Source of the DNA: Planctomycetia bacterium
Lineage (GTDB): Bacteria; Planctomycetota; Phycisphaerae; Phycisphaerales; SM1A02
Assembly: GCA_005776885.1 (NCBI GenBank)
Contig: SXOD01000008.1
Coordinates: 1-53,083 of the forward strand
Length of the DNA stretch: 53,083 bases
Direction of reading: 5' to 3'
Below, piece after piece: positions 24,565 through 33,195 of this stretch. The notes below the pieces were generated by a model that was given only the letters and a program-made list of their open reading frames with translations, had not been told where the DNA came from and ran no database searches. Position 1 is the first letter of the stretch, and each line of letters opens with the position of its first letter. Position numbers and translations under genes: made by a program.

Positions 24565-26013
24565 TCAAGCCCCTGCGGCCGGTGCCGTCCGACCCAGCAA
24601 GTCGATCGACCGCCAACGGTTGGACTCGAACCGAAGCCCGAGCAGCACGCCGAGCACCGAGATGTAGATGCTGGCGCCTATCCAGGGGCCAAGCGATCCC
24701 CATTGCGGCACCCAGGCCACGAGCGCCCCTCCCAGCCCGACGATGAGGACCCAGGAGAGCACCACCGTGAGCGCCGCGGGCCAAATCGTGTCGCCGGCGC
24801 CACGCAGGGCGCCGCTGTACACGATTCCGATGGCGTCGAAGAACTGGAAGAGGGCCGCGCAGATCATGATCGTGGCCCCGACGTCCACCATGTGCAGGAG
24901 CGTGGCGGGATCCTCCCCCGGCGCGCTGGCAAAGACGGCGATCATCGGCCGACGGAAGAGGATCATCGCCACTCCCCACGAGGCCATGTAGAAGATCGCC
25001 ATCCGCACGGTGACCCGGGCGTATTGCGTCGCGCGCTCCTTGTCCCCCGCCCCGATCGCCTTGCCAACCAGGGCGGCGCAGGCCACGCTGAATCCGATCG
25101 CCGGCATGAATGAAAGGTGCATGTACCGGAGGGTGGCCCACCCGGCCGCCAGCTCAATCGTGCCAAACTGCCCAACCAGGACTGACATGAAGATGGCCCA
25201 GGCCAACATCTCGTTGGCGTTCTGGAGCGCCGGCGCCCAGCCCAGCCGAAGGAGGTCGCGCATCGGCCCCCACGCGGGCTTCCAGCAGGACCAGAAGTGA
25301 AACTCCTGGTTGAATCGAGGTCGCAACAGCACCACGAGCGGCACGAGGAACTCCACGCCCGTCCCGAAGAGTGTGCCGATGGCCGCGCCGGTCACCTCCA
25401 GGCGCGGGGCGAACGGGATCCCGGGCAGCCCCCACTCGGGGATGCCCTCGGGGCCATAGATCAATGCGTAGTTGCCGACCAGGTTGGCCACGTTTCCGAG
25501 GATCGCAGCGACGGCGACGACCTTGGGCCAGTGGATGCCGAAGAAGAAGCCGCTGATGGCCTTGGAGCTGAGCGTGAGCACCGCCCCGAAGCACAGCACC
25601 TGGCCGTAGGCAACCTCTCGCGTGACGAGCGATTCGTCATGGCCCAGCATGTCAAACAGCGTGGGGAGGAAGAATCCCCAGGGGAGGATCACGACCACCG
25701 CACACACGATCGAAACCCACACGCCGGCCCAGGCGTAGCGCGCCGCCTCGCGTGGTCGACCCGCCCCCAGGTTCTGCGAGGCGTAGGTGTTCACCAGCGT
25801 GACGATGCCGTACATCGCGGCGATCGCCGTCCAGACCCACACGCCCCCGTTGCCCTGTGCGGCCACGGCCTCGGGGCTGATCCGCGCCACCATCATGCTG
25901 TCCACAAACTGCATGACCGTGTACGAGGTCATCGCCACGACGGTTGGCCACGCCTGTTGCCACACTTCGCCCCGAACGGATCGCGCAGCCGCGACGGGGG
26001 GCGCGGTGGTCAC
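24565..26013 (-). CDS. MATE-family multidrug/toxin efflux transporter
   Basis: 482 residues with about 12 hydrophobic segments in two similar halves, as in MATE antiporters. The N-terminal half has TVVAMTSYTVMQFVDSMMVARISPEAVAAQGNG, the classic VDxxMVG-type first helices. Similar helices recur after residue 260 (FGTIELAAGWATLRYMHLSFMPAIGFSVACAALVGKAIGAGD). It would exchange H+ or Na+ for organic cations or other small molecules. The GTG start overlaps the NuoG-like stop (GTGA). Sequence with Asn/Gly-rich loops such as ILGNVANLVGNYALIYG is typical. Confidence 0.9.
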   Translation of the reverse strand: MTTAPPVAAARSVRGEVWQQAWPTVVAMTSYTVMQFVDSMMVARISPEAVAAQGNGGVWVWTAIAAMYGIVTLVNTYASQNLGAGRPREAARYAWAGVWVSIVCAVVVILPWGFFLPTLFDMLGHDESLVTREVAYGQVLCFGAVLTLSSKAISGFFFGIHWPKVVAVAAILGNVANLVGNYALIYGPEGIPEWGLPGIPFAPRLEVTGAAIGTLFGTGVEFLVPLVVLLRPRFNQEFHFWSCWKPAWGPMRDLLRLGWAPALQNANEMLAWAIFMSVLVGQFGTIELAAGWATLRYMHLSFMPAIGFSVACAALVGKAIGAGDKERATQYARVTVRMAIFYMASWGVAMILFRRPMIAVFASAPGEDPATLLHMVDVGATIMICAALFQFFDAIGIVYSGALRGAGDTIWPAALTVVLSWVLIVGLGGALVAWVPQWGSLGPWIGASIYISVLGVLLGLRFESNRWRSIDLLGRTAPAAGA

Positions 26014-27680
26014 AGTTCGACCAAGACCATGTCAGCGTCCACGCGAGCAGGCCCGCTCGGCCGGTGAATGCCCCCATCAAAGCACTCAAGCCCCTTGGCG
26101 GTCGCCATCTCGGCACGGATGGCCTCCACATCGAAGGGATGCGTGCGGGCCTTCCGGTGGATGGCGTCGAGGTCGATCGCGATCTGGCCTTCGCTGCGAG
26201 CAAAGTCCAAGGTCGGGATCGCCTGCGCGAAATGCTGGGCTCGATCGTTTGCGTTCACGAACGTGCCGGACTTCTCCACCCATGTCGTCGACGGAAGGAG
26301 GACGCTGGCCGATCCAGTCAGCGCATTGGGAAGCGTGTCCAGGAGCACGAACGGCATCGACGCGACGGATTGCGCCACGTCTGGCGTGACCCAGGCGCTG
26401 GGGTAGTTGCCCGTGATGAGCGTCGCCTTCACCACGCCGGCGCGGATCGCGGCCGTGAAACCGGCGACATCGACCACCTTGCCGTCCGACCGCCCGGGGA
26501 ACGTGGCCGAGACGGACTCGAGCACCCGCCGAACGCCTCGCGCGTTGGGGGCTTTTTCGGCATGCACCCGGAAGCCATTGGGGAAGACCTTGTCCTCGCC
26601 CCGCACGGGGACGGGACCGACGCCCAGCACCGCGTTGGCGTCCATCGCCAGGACGAGGTGGGCCAGCAGGTACGCGTCCTCGCAGGACACCATGGGGCTC
26701 ACGAGCAGGCCCAGCCTCCCCGCTGCCGCACCATCCGACAGGAGCTGGTGGGCGGCATTGAGCGCCTCGCGCCAGGCCTCCCCGGCCTGCTCGCGCACGA
26801 ACGCCTCGCGGCCGCGAATCGCCGGCATGGCCAGCCGGTCCTCGGCGTGCACGAACTTCCAGCCGTAGCGAACCTCGTCGGTGATCCACCACTGGTTGAC
26901 GGCCATGTTGGTCCGCGGCTTGATGCGCCAGACTCGACCCTCGTTGTGCTCGACAGAAATGTTGTCGCCGCTCGCCGTGATCCCGTCGATGCTGGCCGCC
27001 TTCTTGAGGAACCAGACCCGCTGCTGGAAGAGGAAGTCCTTGTCCAGGAGTGCGCCGACGGGGCAGAGGTCGATGACGTTGCTGGCGAGCTCGTTGTCCA
27101 GCGCCATTCCAGGGAACACGTCGATGGATTCGGTGCCGCCCCGGCCGTCCACCATGAGTTCCGCGGTCTGCGTCACCTCGCGCGTGAATCGCACGCACCG
27201 CGTGCACATGATGCAGCGATCGCTGTAGAGCAGGATGTTGGGGCCAACGTCCTTCTTGGGCTGCTTGATCTTGTCTTCCTGGAATCGACTCTCGCCACGG
27301 CCATACTGGTACGAGTAGTCCTGCAGGTGGCACTCCCCGGCCTGGTCACAGACGGGGCAGTCCACGGGGTGATTGATGAGCAGGTACTCCATGACCTGCT
27401 TCTGGTTGGCCACGGCCTTGGGGCTGTCGGTGTAGACCACCATGCCATCGTTGGCCTGCGTGTGGCACGTCGGCACCAACTTCCCCATGCTTTCAAGCGC
27501 GCCGGTCTTGGGGTTGGGTTGCCAGACCTCGGCGAGGCAGATCCGGCAGTTCCCCGGAACCGACAATGACGGGTGGTAGCAGTAGTGCGGGACCTCGATG
27601 TCCGACTCGGTGGCCACCTGCAGGATCGACTGCCCCTTCTGGAAGGCGCAGGTCTTGCCGTTGATCGTCAGTTCGGGCAT
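26010..27680 (-). CDS. NADH-quinone oxidoreductase subunit G-like iron-sulfur protein
   Basis: 556 residues. Residues 1-75 are a [2Fe-2S] ferredoxin domain: HYCYHPSLSVPGNCRICLAEV and a later CHTQ give the four Cys ligands. Residues 95-125 carry the His-Cys3 [4Fe-4S] site (HPVDCPVCDQAGECHLQDY). Residues 150-205 have CIMCTRCVRF and CPVGAL for a further cluster. The rest is a shortened molybdopterin-oxidoreductase-like domain with no visible Mo ligand. Length is near the short NuoG/Nqo3 type rather than the 900-residue E. coli form. No other nuo gene is adjacent. TATATT lies 9 bases before ATG 27680, suggesting its own promoter. Confidence 0.9.
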   Translation of the reverse strand: MPELTINGKTCAFQKGQSILQVATESDIEVPHYCYHPSLSVPGNCRICLAEVWQPNPKTGALESMGKLVPTCHTQANDGMVVYTDSPKAVANQKQVMEYLLINHPVDCPVCDQAGECHLQDYSYQYGRGESRFQEDKIKQPKKDVGPNILLYSDRCIMCTRCVRFTREVTQTAELMVDGRGGTESIDVFPGMALDNELASNVIDLCPVGALLDKDFLFQQRVWFLKKAASIDGITASGDNISVEHNEGRVWRIKPRTNMAVNQWWITDEVRYGWKFVHAEDRLAMPAIRGREAFVREQAGEAWREALNAAHQLLSDGAAAGRLGLLVSPMVSCEDAYLLAHLVLAMDANAVLGVGPVPVRGEDKVFPNGFRVHAEKAPNARGVRRVLESVSATFPGRSDGKVVDVAGFTAAIRAGVVKATLITGNYPSAWVTPDVAQSVASMPFVLLDTLPNALTGSASVLLPSTTWVEKSGTFVNANDRAQHFAQAIPTLDFARSEGQIAIDLDAIHRKARTHPFDVEAIRAEMATAKGLECFDGGIHRPSGPARVDADMVLVEL

Positions 27681-27708
27681 GGGTGGGGGAATATAGCCCT
27701 TGGAGGGA

Positions 27709-28371
27709 TCATCCCCCCACCGGGCGATCACCCAGCCGGGTCCGGAGACTGAGTCGGACCTGCCCATCCGAGAGCGCCACGGCATCGATCGACACGTGGC
27801 GACCGTCGCCCAAGGTGATCTCGCTGGGAAGCTTGACTGTCGTGGGGTCCCAACCGAGCGCGCCGATCCACGCGGCTGGGATCGATTGCTCTCCCACCCA
27901 TGCCTCGAGGACCACTGGCTCCCACGAGTCGGCGCGGCGTTCGAGCGCCACCGATGCCGACAGGAACCATCCATCCGCCGGCAGGCCGATGACGAGGCGC
28001 GACGCACCACCAGGGAAGGGCTGCTCCGCCAGCCGAACGCCTTCAGGAACCTCCACCGGGACCACGCCGCCATGCGCGATCCACTCCGGCAACCGGCAGT
28101 CGAGCCAGCCCTGCACGGCACCAAGCGGAATGGCCATTGTCCATGCCTCCGAGGCCGGGCGGAGTCGATGCCACTCGCTCGCGACCAATTCTTCCAGTTC
28201 CCGGCCGGCGCGGTGCGACGCACTCTCGGGCTGCGAACCCCGGCCAGAGGCGCAATCGACGGAACCTCGGGTGGCCCAGGCGGGGACTCGAGCCATCCGC
28301 ACGGCCGCGACCAGGCAGGCTCCACACACGGCCAGAAGGACCAACGCCGCGGCCAGCCGGACCCGGCGCAT
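27709..28371 (-). CDS. Exported or membrane-anchored protein of unknown function
   Basis: 220 residues from ATG 28371, preceded by GAAGG six bases upstream inside the last codons of fabF; a TTG at 28377 is possible. Residues 1-25 are a hydrophobic N-terminus (VRLAAALVLLAVCGACLVAAV) serving as signal or anchor. The rest has no recognisable motif; an Arg/Ser/Gly linker is followed by strands such as VVPVEVPEGVRLA and RLVIGLPADGWFLSASVAL. It sits between fabF (3 bp away) and the NuoG-like gene (28 bp), so it may act with the ketosynthase pair at the membrane. Confidence 0.65.
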   Translation of the reverse strand: MRRVRLAAALVLLAVCGACLVAAVRMARVPAWATRGSVDCASGRGSQPESASHRAGRELEELVASEWHRLRPASEAWTMAIPLGAVQGWLDCRLPEWIAHGGVVPVEVPEGVRLAEQPFPGGASRLVIGLPADGWFLSASVALERRADSWEPVVLEAWVGEQSIPAAWIGALGWDPTTVKLPSEITLGDGRHVSIDAVALSDGQVRLSLRTRLGDRPVGG

Positions 28372-28373
28372 GC

Positions 28374-29696
28374 TCAACCTTCAAATCGCCTGACGACCAC
28401 CGTGTCGTTCTGCCCGCCGAATCCGAATGAATTGCTCAGGCAAATGTCCACCTTCGCGGCGCGCGCGACATTAGAAACGTAGTCAAGGTCCAGTTCGGGA
28501 TCCTTGCGATCGTGGTTGATGGTCGGAGGCAACATGCCTCGCTCGATGGCAAGCACGCACGTCATGAACTCCACGGCCCCGGCCGCCGCGATCAGGTGGC
28601 CCATCATGCCCTTGATCGAGCTCATCGGGATCCTCGGGGCCAGCTCCCCGAAGACGCGCTTCACGGCGACGGTCTCGATGGAATCGTTTTCCTTCGTGCC
28701 AGTGCCGTGGGCGGAGATGTAGTCAATCGGCGCACGACCATCCGGGCGGGTCGCATGGGGGTCGATTCCAGCCTGGTCAAGCGCCTGCAGCATCGCCGCA
28801 GCAGCCCCCCGTCCATCGGGCTGGATGTCGGTGATGCGGAAGGCATCGGCGCTGGAGCCGTAGCCCGCGACCTCGGCGAGCGGGCGCGCGCCGCGGGCGA
28901 GCGCGTGGTCGAGCGTCTCGAGCACCACCATGCCCGATCCCTCTCCCATCACGAAGCCATCTCGGTCAATCGAGAAGGGGCGGGAGGCCTTCGTCGGATC
29001 GCCCTTGAAGGTGCTGAGTGCCGTGAGTCGGTTGAACCCGGTCACGCCGAGCGGATGGACCATCGTGTGCGTGCCGCCGGCCACCATGACGTCGGCATCG
29101 CCACGCTGGATGATGCTGTACGCCTCGCCGATGGCCTGCGTGCTCGCCGCGCAGGCGGTGAGGCAATTGAAGGCCGGGCCGCGGATCCCAAGCTCTCGCG
29201 CGATGTGCGCCAGCGGCATGTTGGGCTCTTGCTCGATCTCCCTCGCGGCGGACAGTCGACCCTTCGCCGCCTCGATCCACTTCCGGCCGTCGCACCGCTG
29301 CGAGCCGGCGTCCCACGAGGCGATGTTCGTCTCGAAGAAGTTGATGGTGTCCAGGACACCCTCGCCCGCACCGAGGTACAGGCCCACACGGCGGGGATCG
29401 GTGGGCCGGCGCGTGGCCAACCCGGCCATGCGCCACGCCTGCACGGCCGCGCCGAGGGCGAACATCGAGTTCAGGCCGGCGTGCGCGTGAACCCTCTCAT
29501 CGGCCACGAAGGGAGCCATGGATGGTTCGCGTACTTCGGCCGCGAATGTCGTGGGGAACGTGGAGGCGTCAAAGCGGGTGATGGGAGCCATCCCAGAGGC
29601 CGATGCCATGAGTCGGCTCCACACCGAATCGATGTCATTGCCCAGTGGCGTCACCCAGCCCATGCCGGTCACGACGATTCGTGGCGTGGCGCTCAT
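28374..29696 (-). CDS. fabF: Beta-ketoacyl-ACP synthase II (active KS)
   Basis: 440 residues. The thiolase-fold condensing enzyme is complete, with Cys182 in FNCLTACAASTQA, His330 in YISAHGTGTKENDS and His367 in SIKGMMGHLIAAAG, plus GEGSGMVVLE and the C-terminal NSFGFGGQNDTVVV. It extends acyl-ACP with malonyl-ACP in fatty acid or polyketide-like synthesis. The start overlaps the stop of the degenerate ketosynthase gene as ATGA, implying translational coupling and perhaps heterodimers. No fabD, fabG or acpP is adjacent. It could serve housekeeping FASII or a dedicated lipid/polyene route. Confidence 0.93.
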   Translation of the reverse strand: MSATPRIVVTGMGWVTPLGNDIDSVWSRLMASASGMAPITRFDASTFPTTFAAEVREPSMAPFVADERVHAHAGLNSMFALGAAVQAWRMAGLATRRPTDPRRVGLYLGAGEGVLDTINFFETNIASWDAGSQRCDGRKWIEAAKGRLSAAREIEQEPNMPLAHIARELGIRGPAFNCLTACAASTQAIGEAYSIIQRGDADVMVAGGTHTMVHPLGVTGFNRLTALSTFKGDPTKASRPFSIDRDGFVMGEGSGMVVLETLDHALARGARPLAEVAGYGSSADAFRITDIQPDGRGAAAAMLQALDQAGIDPHATRPDGRAPIDYISAHGTGTKENDSIETVAVKRVFGELAPRIPMSSIKGMMGHLIAAAGAVEFMTCVLAIERGMLPPTINHDRKDPELDLDYVSNVARAAKVDICLSNSFGFGGQNDTVVVRRFEG

Positions 29697-31024
29697 GCGG
29701 CCCTCCCGAGGATCAGGACCGCCACCTGTCCACCGAGCCCGGCGCTCACGACCATCACATGGCGCAGCGGCGCGGCCGACGACGGCGCGGCCTGGGCGAG
29801 CACGCCATCGGTGGATGAGGCACCAAGGCGCGCGGGCAGGCGCTGCGACTCGAGGCAGCGGACGGCGACGGCGGCCTGCAGGGCGCCGGTCCCGGCACCG
29901 CAGTTGCCCACTGCCGGCATGATCGTGACGAGCGGGATGGCGGCGGTGCGTGGACCGAAGACTGACTGGAACGCCGTGCGCTCCGCGGCATCGGTTGATG
30001 GGATGCCTGTCCCCATGGGGATGATGGCGTCGATCGACTCAGGTTCCAGCCCGGCGTCGCGCAACGCCGCAGACATCGCGGCCGCCACGTCCTCGGCCGC
30101 GCCCGAAAGATCCAGTCCGACGGTGTCGGCGCACGCGCACTGCCCTGCCGCGAATCCGTCAACCCTGGCGCGGATCGTCGCGCCTCGAGCCCGGGCGGTT
30201 CCCTCCGCCTCGAGGACGATGAGGCCGCCGCCCTCGCCCAGCACGCTGCCATCGGCCTCCCCGGCGTAAGGCTTCACGGCCGTGCGTGCATCGCCATCGG
30301 CGGGAAGGGCGCAGAGCCGGCCAGCAAACTGCTGCCGGATCAGTCCCATGGGGTTGATCTTGCTCTCGGCGCCACCCGCGAGGCACGCGTCTGCGGCACC
30401 TCGCTCCACGGTGCGGATCGACTCGCCCATGCTCAGGAGCCCTGACGCTTCGGCGCAGGTAATCGTGTTGGATGGCCCGTGACAATCATGGATGATCGTG
30501 ACATGGCACGCCAGCATGTTGGGCAGGTACTTGAGGAGCCACAACGGCGTGAGGTTGGTCATCCCCACCGATCCCCATGCGTTGATGTCAAATCCACCTG
30601 CCGGCGTCCGGCTGGTCACCAAGGCCGCCGTCAGCTCGTCCACGTCGCAGGCAATGAGGCCCGCACCGATGTGGCATCCGAATCGATTGGGGGCGATGGT
30701 TGGAGGAGACCCCTCCGCCGTCCCCTTGGTCACCAGCCCGGCGTCACGCACGGCGGCATCGGCAGCACCGACCGCGATCTCGATGTCGCGCGCCATCACC
30801 TTGGTGGCCTTCCGGTAGCTCTTGGGGACCAGCTGCCGGATGTCGAAGTCTGCTGGCAGTTCGGCGGCCTGGGCGCACCGAAATCCACTGGCGTCAAAGG
30901 CCCGGACGGGGGCCACGGCGCATCGACCCTCGCAGAGCGCAGACCAGAGGGCATCGGTCCCGAGCCCGAAGCCGCACGCGGTGCCGGTCCCGGTCACCAC
31001 CACTGCTCGTCGCGTACGCGCCAT
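29693..31024 (-). CDS. Catalytically degenerate ketosynthase (chain-length-factor-like)
   Basis: 443 residues, alignable with FabF from TGTGTACGFGLGTDALW to GLGGQVAVLIL. The catalytic Cys position is Glu192 (GPSNTITCAEASG compared with GPAFNCLTACAAS in the neighbour). The first His is Met337 (PMGTGIPSTD). The second His is Asn374 (MPAVGNCGAGTG). A Cys two residues before Glu192 does not align with the active site. Loss of all three residues with the fold kept resembles the KS-beta/chain length factor of type II polyketide and aryl polyene systems. It is the first gene of the pair, coupled to fabF by ATGA. TACATT lies 9 bases before the ATG, a likely near-leaderless promoter. Confidence 0.85.
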   Translation of the reverse strand: MARTRRAVVVTGTGTACGFGLGTDALWSALCEGRCAVAPVRAFDASGFRCAQAAELPADFDIRQLVPKSYRKATKVMARDIEIAVGAADAAVRDAGLVTKGTAEGSPPTIAPNRFGCHIGAGLIACDVDELTAALVTSRTPAGGFDINAWGSVGMTNLTPLWLLKYLPNMLACHVTIIHDCHGPSNTITCAEASGLLSMGESIRTVERGAADACLAGGAESKINPMGLIRQQFAGRLCALPADGDARTAVKPYAGEADGSVLGEGGGLIVLEAEGTARARGATIRARVDGFAAGQCACADTVGLDLSGAAEDVAAAMSAALRDAGLEPESIDAIIPMGTGIPSTDAAERTAFQSVFGPRTAAIPLVTIMPAVGNCGAGTGALQAAVAVRCLESQRLPARLGASSTDGVLAQAAPSSAAPLRHVMVVSAGLGGQVAVLILGRAA

Positions 31025-31045
31025 GAGGGCGGGAATGTACCCCGG

Positions 31046-32455
31046 TCACGCGCCACGCGCCGACCGCATGCGGTGCGAGAGTCGCATCGCCAACTCAAGG
31101 GCTTGCTCGGCATTGAGACGGGGGTCGACGTGCGATCGATAGGCCCGCGCGAGGTCCGATTCGGACAGTCGTCGCGCGCCGCCGACGCACTCCGTGACGT
31201 TTTCGCCCGTCAACTCCAGGTGGAGCCCGCCAAGCGGGACGCCAGCCGCCGAGTGCAGTTCCATGGCCGCCTCGGCCTCGGCCGCGATGTCGTCAAATCG
31301 CCGGGTCTTGACGGGGATGGCCGCCGCGTCGCTGGATGCCGTCACGCTCTGGCCGTTGCCGTGCATTGGGTCGCACAGCCAAGTCGGCGGTGCGGCGAGC
31401 CCGTCCATCGCGGCCAGCATCGGTGGGAGCCCGGCAGCGATCTCACTGGCACCAAATCGGTGGATGAGCACGATGCGGCCGCGCTCGCCCGACGGATTGA
31501 GGAACTCCACGAGCTCGCGGACCTGAGCCGGGCTCGTGGACTTCCCGACCTTGATTCCGATGGGATTGCAGATGCCTCGTGCGTACTCCGCATGCGCGCC
31601 ATCGCGCGCGGCCGTGCGCACGCCCAGCCACGGCAGGTGGGTCGAGAGGTTGTACCACCCCTCGCGGCGCGGGACTCGTCGGGTGAGCGCCTGCTCCAGG
31701 GGGAGGACCAGGCACTCGTGGCTGGTCCATATCTCGACCTGCGCAAACTCGCGGATCGAACGCCCGGCCACGCTCTCCATGAATCGCAGGGCTTCGCGCA
31801 CTTCATGCACGATGCGGCCATACTCCTGCTCCAGCTCCGCATTCGCGATGAACTCGAGGTCCCAATTCTCGGGATGGTGCAAGTCGGCAAACCCGCCCCC
31901 GGCCAAGGCCCTGACAAAGTTCAGTGTGAGCGCCGCGCGCTCGTGGCCCCGCAAGAGGAGCGTCGGGTCCGGACGCCGCGCCGAGGCCTCGAACTCCGGT
32001 CGATTCACGTTGTCGCCGCGATACGCCGGAAGCGACTGCCCGCCCCGCACTTCCAAGTCCTGGCTGCGCGGCTTGGCGTACTGGCCCGCCAGGCGCCCGA
32101 TGCGCACCACAGGCTTGCCGCCCCCATGCACCAAGATCAGGCTCACCTGGAGCAGGACCTTCAGCATGTCCGCAATGCAGCTCGGCCGGCAATCCGCAAA
32201 ACTCTCGGCACAGTCGCCACCCTGCAGCACGAACGCATCGCCCCGGGCAGCCAGTGCCAAGCCTTCCTTCAGCGCCTCCACTTCCCAGCTGGTCACCAGC
32301 GGCGGCAACTGCGAGAGCTCACGCTGGACGGACGCCAGCGCCTCGGCGTCGGGCCACTTCGGCTGCTGCAACGCCGGGCGGCGCGACCAAGAGTCGGGCT
32401 GCCAGTCGGCATCAGCCAGGGCTGTCGGGTCGGTCGAGTGAGGCACGTTCGTCAC
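31046..32455 (-). CDS. Class II 3-deoxy-D-arabino-heptulosonate 7-phosphate (DAHP) synthase
   Basis: 469 residues from GTG 32455. The type II (plant/Mycobacterium-like) enzyme is recognised by LQGGDCAESFADC, RIGRLAGQYAKPRSQ, LPAYRGDNVN, WTSHECLVLPLEQALTR, STHLPWLGVRT and CDPMHGNG. It catalyses the first step of the shikimate pathway from phosphoenolpyruvate and erythrose 4-phosphate. Upstream in-frame codons run into the tRNA-Leu gene, so the start lies between 32455 and the tRNA; GTG 32446 is an alternative. The tRNA end is only 26 bases away, which suggests shared transcription. It is separated by 21 bp from the ketosynthase gene. Confidence 0.93.
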   Translation of the reverse strand: MTNVPHSTDPTALADADWQPDSWSRRPALQQPKWPDAEALASVQRELSQLPPLVTSWEVEALKEGLALAARGDAFVLQGGDCAESFADCRPSCIADMLKVLLQVSLILVHGGGKPVVRIGRLAGQYAKPRSQDLEVRGGQSLPAYRGDNVNRPEFEASARRPDPTLLLRGHERAALTLNFVRALAGGGFADLHHPENWDLEFIANAELEQEYGRIVHEVREALRFMESVAGRSIREFAQVEIWTSHECLVLPLEQALTRRVPRREGWYNLSTHLPWLGVRTAARDGAHAEYARGICNPIGIKVGKSTSPAQVRELVEFLNPSGERGRIVLIHRFGASEIAAGLPPMLAAMDGLAAPPTWLCDPMHGNGQSVTASSDAAAIPVKTRRFDDIAAEAEAAMELHSAAGVPLGGLHLELTGENVTECVGGARRLSESDLARAYRSHVDPRLNAEQALELAMRLSHRMRSARGA

Positions 32456-32481
32456 GCAGGGAGATGTGCACGGCACGCTGA

Positions 32482-32567
32482 TGCGGGCGACAGGACTTGA
32501 ACCTGCACGGGCTATGAGGCCCACGGGAACCTAAATCCCGTGCGTCTGCCAATTCCGCCACGCCCGC
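32482..32567 (-). tRNA. tRNA-Leu (anticodon UAG)
   Basis: The minus strand begins GCGGGCGTGGCGGAATTGG at 32567. The acceptor 5' strand GCGGGCG pairs with CGCCCGC at 32489-32483, with discriminator A at 32482. The anticodon loop TTTAGGT sits between CGGGA and TCCCG, giving anticodon TAG. A long variable arm (class II) and the T-loop GGTTCAAGTCC are present. CCA is not encoded. Confidence 0.95.
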
Positions 32568-32610
32568 GAGAGGTGGCGATCCGACGGTGGACTCTACACT
32601 CACGCTGTCG

Positions 32611-33189
32611 ATGGGCACGCGCGAGAGAACCGTGTTTGGCTTCTTGGCCGGCGTGGCGCAGAGCCTTGCGCCGTTCGTCGCGCGAGTCGTGCTGTGCCTG
32701 GCGTTCATGCCGCTCGGCTGGAGTGCACTCTCTGGATCAAGCCGTTTTGACCAGGCCCAGACGGCCACCCTCCGCGACACGCTCCATGTCTCGCTCGACG
32801 TCTCCGAAGACGGCACCAGCGCGGGGGACACCTACCTGGAGCTGGCGCTCCTCCTCCACGAGCGGCACTTTGGGCAAGAAGTGATCACGGCGCGCGTGGT
32901 CGCCGGCGTGCAGTTGGTGGGAGGCATCCTGATCCTGGCCGGTTTCCTAAGCCGCCTGGTGAGCCTGGCGTTCCTGGTGGTCCTCGGCATGCTGTACCTC
33001 CCCTTCGACGTCAGTCCCGAGGCTCTCCGGACGATGGCCCAGTTCGCCGACGCCGATCGGCTCGTCAACCTGCTCCACCTGAGTGCCGCGGCGTTGTGCC
33101 TGCTGATTCTGGCCCAGGGCCCAGGGTTCCTGAGTCTTGACACGCTGGTGTTCGGGCTCCGCGACGATGACCCGTTGGCCCACGACTGA
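32611..33189 (+). CDS. DoxX-like membrane protein
   Basis: 192 residues from ATG 32611; a GTG 8 codons upstream (32587) is possible. Four hydrophobic segments are seen: residues 8-35, 88-112 (ARVVAGVQLVGGILILAGFL), 115-132 and 150-170, with an Asp/Thr-rich loop of about 45 residues after the first. The C-terminal GPGFLSLDTLVFG matches the end of many DoxX/DoxD proteins. Family members are quinone-linked or redox-related, but the role here is unknown. It is divergent from tRNA-Leu and the DAHP synthase gene. Confidence 0.75.
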   Translation: MGTRERTVFGFLAGVAQSLAPFVARVVLCLAFMPLGWSALSGSSRFDQAQTATLRDTLHVSLDVSEDGTSAGDTYLELALLLHERHFGQEVITARVVAGVQLVGGILILAGFLSRLVSLAFLVVLGMLYLPFDVSPEALRTMAQFADADRLVNLLHLSAAALCLLILAQGPGFLSLDTLVFGLRDDDPLAHD

Positions 33190-33195
33190 CGGCCG

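Noticed and set aside
29693-31024. Assigning the second ketosynthase as an ordinary FabF
   Set aside because: Aligned with its neighbour, the Cys and both His positions are Glu, Met and Asn. The Cys two residues earlier does not line up with the active site.
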